A stretch of 64,000 nucleotides of DNA from Nicotiana tabacum (lineage: Eukaryota > Streptophyta > Magnoliopsida > Solanales > Solanaceae): NCBI RefSeq assembly GCF_000715075.1, contig NC_134081.1:67877153-67941152 (forward strand), read 5' to 3'. Under the pieces are notes generated by a model. That model had not been told where the DNA came from, made no database searches, and worked only from the letters and a program-made list of their open reading frames with translations. Made by a program: the position numbers and the translations under genes. Shown here one piece after another: positions 58,987 to 64,000 of this stretch. Numbering within the stretch: the stretch's first letter is position 1; every line of letters starts with the position of its first letter.

Positions 58987-60534
58987 GCCTTAGCTAGCCA
59001 GCTCGTCAGATTGGATATTTCGGAGTTGAGTTAGGTATTGTCTTGTGTGGTCTCTAGGTCTTCTCTTTATGATCGTATCAGGGAGCGTCAGTATGATGAC
59101 CCCCATCTGCTCACCCTCCAGGATAGGCTTCGGCGAGGTGATGCTAGAGATGTGACTATTGGTGATGATAGCGTGTTGAGGATGGAGGGCCAGATATGTG
59201 TGCCCAATGTGGATGGGCTTCGGGAGTTGATTCTTGAGGAGGCCCACAACTCGTGGTATTCCATTCATCCGGGTGCCACGAAGATGTACCAGGATTTAAG
59301 ACAACACTATTGGTGGAGGAGGATAAAGAAGGATATAGTTGGGTTTGTGGCTCAGTGTCTCAACTGTCAGCAGGTTAAGTATGAGAATCAGAGACCGGGT
59401 GGCTTGCTTCAGAGGTTAGAGATCCCAGAGTGGAAGTGGGAGTAGATCACTATGGATTTCGTAGTTAGGCTCCCACGGACTTCGAGGAAGTTCGATGCTA
59501 TTTGAGTGATTGTGGATCGGCTGACCAAGTCCGCGCACTTCATTCTAGTTGGTACTGCTTACTCTTCAGAGCGGTTGGCTAAGATTTACATCCGAGAGAT
59601 TGTTCGCCTTCATGGTGTCCCAGTTTCCATCATTTCGGATAGAGGCACACAGTTTACATCGTAGTTTTGGAGGGCCGTGCAGCGCGAGTTGGGTACTCAG
59701 GTTGAGTTGAGCATAGCCTTTCACCCTCAGATAGACGGACAGTCCGAGTGCACTATCCAGATATTGGAGGACATCTAACGCGCTTGTGTCATAGATTTTG
59801 GGGGTTTATCGGACCAGTTTCTGCCGCTCGCGAAGTTCGCATATAACAACAGTTATCAGTCTAGCATTCAGATGGCTCCATATGAGGCTTTATATGGGAG
59901 GTGATGTAGATCTCTGGTGGGATGGTTTGAGCCGGGTGAGGCTAGGATCTTGGGTACAGACTTGGTCCAGTATGCATTAGACAAAGTGAAATTGATTCAG
60001 GAGTGGCTTCGCACGACGCAGTCTAGGCAAAAAAGCTATGCTGACAGGAAGGTCCGTAATGTGTCTTTCATGGTCGGGGAGAAGGTTCTGCTGAAGGTAT
60101 CACCCATGAAGGGTGTTATGAGGTTTGGGAAGAGGGTCAAGTTGAGCCCTCGGTTCATTGGTCCTTTTGAGGTACTTTAGAGGATCGGGGAGTTAGCTTA
60201 CAAGCTTGCCTTACCACCTAGCTTAACGAGTGTGCATCCAGTATTTCATGTTTCTATGCTCCAGAAGTATATCGGCGATCTGTCCCATGTTTTGGATTTC
60301 AGCACGGTTCAGTTGAATGGTGATATGACTTATGATGTGGAGCCGGTGGCCATTTTGAGCGGCAGGTTCAAAAGTTGAGGTCAAAGGTTATAGCTTTAGT
60401 GAAGGTGCAGTGGAGTGGTCAGCCTGTGGAAGAGGCCACTTGGGAGAGCGAGCGAGAGAAGCGGAGCAGATACCCACACCTATTTGAGACTCCAGGTATG
60501 TTTCTAGACACGTTCGAGTACGAATGTTTGTTTA
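58987..60534 (+). pseudogene. Integrase with chromodomain-like tail, element A
   Basis: Zinc domain: HPGATKMYQDLRQHYWW and CLNCQQVK (59275-59390). Core: ITMDFVV after a stop at 59444, [21 protein letters not shown] (second Asp kept), TAG at 59662, FHPQIDGQSECT (Glu of the triad). Later stops at 59503, 59776, 59902 and 60178. C-terminus: DRKVRNVSFMVGEKVLL, LSPRFIGPFEVL, VHPVFHVSMLQKY. After another frameshift PVEEATWESE near 60425-60455 is the chromodomain-like end, as in element B. Confidence 0.88.
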
Positions 60535-60546
60535 TGAGGGGGAGGA
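60535..60546 (+). other. Polypurine tract of element A
   Basis: A GAGGGGGAGGA run ends directly at the 3' LTR start TGTAATGACCC at 60547. Confidence 0.88.
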
Positions 60547-63343
60547 TGTAATGACCCAGCCGATCGTTTCGAGAGTTATAGCCTCGTTTCCCCCAATTTT
60601 GCCTTTTTGTGCTTTACAACTATATTATGTCTTACCGGTTGGTTGGTTCGGCTTCGGGGTAGTTTTGGAGTGAATTGAGACACTTAGTCTCTTAATTGGA
60701 AGCTTAAGTGGGAAAAGTCGACCGGCTGTCGACTTGTAGGAAATCCGGAATATGATTTGGAGGTCCATAGTAGAATTAGGCTTGAATTGACGAAAGTTGG
60801 AATTTTGGCGATTTTGGTCGGCAGTGGAAATTTTGATATCGGGGTCTGCATGGATTATTCGGAAGTTGGAATAGATTTTTGGTGTCATTTTTGACTTGTG
60901 TGTAAACTTTGAGGTCAATCGGACGTGGTTTGGTAGGTTTCGGCGTCGTTTGTGGAAGTGGAAAGTTTAGAAGCTCTTTAGGCTTGAATCCGGATGTAAT
61001 GGGTGTTTTGATGTTGTCTTGAGTGATTAGAAGGTTCGACTATGTTCGCATGGGGTTTCATGACTTGTTGGTATGATCGGTTGAGGTCCAAGAGGCCTCG
61101 GGGTGATTTCGGGTGGTTAACGGCTTGATAAGAGTTAAGGAAATGCAGTTGAAGCTGCTGCCACTGGTGTAACCGCACCTGCGGAGTGGGAACCACAGGT
61201 GCGAGTCTGGAGAAGCGAAGAAGGAGCCACAAATGCGGCCAAGAAGGAGCTAGGAAGGAGCCGCAGGTGCGAAGATTTTTCCCGCACCTGCGAGGGTCGC
61301 AGATGCGGGCATTTGGGTGTAGGTGCGAAGGGTGGCCGCAGGTGCGACGAATTCTCGCACCTGCGATAGGCACAGATGCGGTCTTGGGGCCGCAGGAGTG
61401 AGGTCAGGATTTTTAAGTAAAATCCGCACATGCGATGGAATTTTCGCAGATGCGGCATCGCAGAATAGACAAGAGGACCGCAGGTGCGGTATTTTTGGGC
61501 AGAAAAATACCATCTCGAGGGTTGGACTTTCATTTTCGATTTTGAACTTGAGAAGCTCGGGAGAGAGGCGATTTTTCAAGGAGTTTCAAAGAAAATATTG
61601 GGGTAAGTAATTCTAACCCGTATTGGTCTAAATTTCGTGAATCTATGGCTTCCTTCATCACCTAATTAGGGATTTGAGTTGGAAATTTGAGGGTTTAGGG
61701 CTTGGAAATTGGAGAGTGAACTTTGGGGTTTTGGAGGGGCAATTGAGGTCGGAGTTTTTTAAATTTGGTATGGTTAGACTCGTGGGTGAATAGGCTTTCG
61801 GGTTTTGTGACTTTCGTCGGGTTTTGAGACGTGGGCTCGGGAGTGGGGTTGAGCCAATTTCGGATTTTGGGCTATATTTTAGTAGTTTTCTTGTGGAATT
61901 AATCCTTTTAACCAATATTGATTATCTCGTATTGCATATGGATAGATTCAGAGCGTTTGGAGATTGATTCGAGGGGCAAAGGCATTGCGGAGTAGGATGT
62001 TTGTGCGTTTGAGGTAAGTAACAGTTTTAAATCTGGTTTTGAGGGTATGAAACCCCGAGGATTGCTATGATTTGAGTGTTTGGAGGTGACGCACATGCTA
62101 GGTGATGGGCGTGTGAGTATGCACCGGGAGGGATTATGACTTGGTCCGTCCTGTGAGTCTGTAAAGTCGAATAGCCATTGTTATTACTTGTTTTTCCTTG
62201 CCTTTGAGCAATTGACTGCCTTTCATGTTAGAAACCATGCTTAGGCCTTATGATATCACTGTTGGGACCTGCAACGGTCGTATACCTGTTGAATTGACTG
62301 CTAATTGCTGTCTTATACTCAGTCACAGTCTTACTTGTGTGTTATATCTTTGTTCCCTCTCATTTATAGTTGATACTTGTTGTATTCTCTGTTTGAGCCA
62401 ATTATTATGATATTCTGTGAGCCCAGGGGCTGGAGAGGTTAGTGACTGAGATAGGGCCTGAGTACCGAGCTGTGAACTATGTGATGATGTATGGATCGGG
62501 TTGCACGCCGCAACTTATGGCTACTTATATGATTGGGGTGGGCTGCACACCGTAGCGATATAGCGCTTGCGCTAAAAGGAGCCCCTCCGGAGTCTGTACA
62601 CCTCTAGTGAGCGCAGGTACCTATTGAGAGTGTGTATTAAGAGCTGAGAGCCGAAAGTATAAGCTGGTGAGATGAGTTGAGTGACTGTTGCCTTGTAAGG
62701 ATGTACTTCCTTTTATTTATTGTTGCACTTAGTTGCTATCTGATGTTGTGAAATTTCTGGAAGATTCATATCTGTTTTACTTGGGCTCGAACTGATTTGA
62801 CTTATACCACCGGATTTGAAAACATGTTCACTCTTTACTGAAAACTTTTGAAATGATCTGTATTATTATAGTTCGTCATTGTTTCTCAGTTCCTTATTTA
62901 ATTCTGTTACTTGCTGAGTTGGTTGTACTCATGCTACACCCTGCACTTCATGTGCAGATCCAGGTGTATACGGTTCTGGCGATCGCTGAGTTCGTGCGCG
63001 GGCTGATTATCAGAGACTTACGAGGTAGCTGCCGTCGTTTGTAGTCCTTGTTTCTCCTTTCTTATTATCTTTTCTCTCTTGTATTGGCATTTGGCACAGA
63101 CTGTAGTAGACTCTGTTTCTAGATTGGTTATTAGATGCTCATGATTTAGTGACATCCCGATGTCGGGCTATTTTGTTTTCGCACTTATATTTTATTTAGG
63201 TTTTACCCCCGTTTTTATGAAAACTTGGGTTATTTTAAATATCTTAATTCTTTCTCTTAAATTTTGAAAGTGTTTTGGCAAAGTCGGCTTGGCTAGTATC
63301 ACGATAGGCGCCATCACAACGGGTTAGGTTTTAGGTCGTGACA
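60547..63343 (+). repeat. 3' LTR of element A
   Basis: 2797 bp, homologous to 52460-55383 with an 80-bp gap near 60740 and a shorter tandem array (62490-62560). Donor-like GAG-GTAAGT with GT at 62014, acceptor-like TGTGCAG-ATCCAG ending at 62957. CpG block 61170-61500. Confidence 0.92.
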
Positions 63344-64000
63344 GTTTGACACCCGAATTGTCTATATTAGGATCAGACAGTATCATCCGGGAGATGATCA
63401 TTCAGAAAATTTCCAGTGTCCGGATAAGGCGATCAGCAAATTAGCAAGTTCTAAAATATCTGAGATTTGGCATTAATTTCTTAGTAGTTGCTAATTTTCC
63501 AAGTATAATATACAGGCTGGATAGGTAATGCTCATAATGGACAGCCTTAATTCTAGGGAACGGTTACAAGGAATTTATACTATATATACTTCAACTCTAT
63601 TAAACTTATGTTCCTTCTAATTCCGATACAAAAAACTTTGAGCAATTTACTTAATATTATGTTCATCAGCATTATACAACAGTGTTATCCATCAAGATCC
63701 TTCCCGTCAAAGATGATCGCATAAAAATCACTCTTCTTCTGCTTTATTATTACAGTGTTTATTCTTGTATTCATTTACTTTTAGATTAACAAAGGTCAAT
63801 CTGGTGGGACTGAATTGATTGCTTGCACCCTAATTACTATAAATTTAATTGATTAATCTGATAGCTAATATTTAGGCCTCCTAATATTTTTTCTCCTTCT
63901 CCATCGAAATATCAAAATATTCTTGCTCTTTACTGCTGCAATTCTTAAAATTCGAGTTGCTAAGGGGATTTTAAATATATGATGGAGCTCTACTATGAAT
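63344..64000. other. Unassigned AT-rich sequence
   Basis: No match to the other repeats, no coding frame of note. TATACTATATATACTTC near 63578-63594 could be a TATA region and the following CT-rich tract a leader, perhaps of another LTR cut by the window end. I cannot support a specific call. Confidence 0.3.

Larger units (their letters stand above)
52460..63343 (+). mobile_element. Element A: full-length Ty3/gypsy chromovirus, 10.9 kb
   Basis: LTRs at 52460-55383 and 60547-63343, PBS at 55387, PPT next to the 3' LTR, and gag, protease, RT, RNase H, integrase and a chromodomain-like tail in order. Same coding family as element B. Left flank GAAAG and right flank GTTTG do not match, so no target duplication is visible. 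That may reflect recombination between two elements or decay. All coding regions carry stops and frameshifts. Confidence 0.92.

Overview
This window looks like plant nuclear heterochromatin, most likely from a Solanaceae genome such as Nicotiana. I found no host gene, tRNA, rRNA or single-copy exon structure. Almost everything I can assign is LTR retrotransposon. One non-autonomous hAT DNA transposon is also present. The Solanaceae assignment is inferred from the style of the LTRs (about 3 kb, starting TGTAACGACCC and ending GTCGTGACA) and from the mixture of chromovirus and Sirevirus-like elements. It was not tested by search.

Layout, left to right. (1) Element F, plus strand: a truncated 5' LTR (202-2598), a degenerate interior (10061-13890) and a probable 3' LTR remnant (26247-28647). 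It hosts three insertions: a complete minus-strand Sirevirus-like Ty1/copia element (2599-10060), a 760-bp hAT element with a perfect 8-bp target duplication (11940-12699), and element C. (2) Element C, minus strand (13891-26246): a gag-only Ty3/gypsy derivative without pol. It is itself broken by two LTR insertions (about 19894-22227 and 23025-25926). (3) Stacked LTR ends (28190-29112). (4) Element D, minus strand (29113-49612): a decayed gypsy element keeping RNase H and integrase remnants. Its 3' LTR was split by the complete chromovirus B (30319-41366, TSD TTTAA), and its interior by a solo LTR (43578-45332). (5) LTR fragments and an unassigned stretch (49613-52459). (6) Element A, plus strand (52460-63343): a full-length chromovirus with gag, protease, RT, RNase H, integrase and chromodomain-like tail, all broken by stops and frameshifts. 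(7) An unassigned end (63344-64000).

No element here can be active by itself: every gag-pol is frameshifted or stopped, and B has lost a catalytic aspartate in protease, RT and integrase. The structures most worth a second look are non-coding and shared between diverged elements. They are: a leader just after the primer-binding site holding an 18-nt hairpin with compensatory changes; a block of short CpG palindromes at nearly the same offset in each LTR but spelled with different words; an exact splice-donor-like GAG-GTAAG site about 1.5 kb into nearly every long LTR, paired with a TGCAG acceptor-like site about 0.37 kb before the LTR end; and tandem G-box arrays in front of a TATA box.
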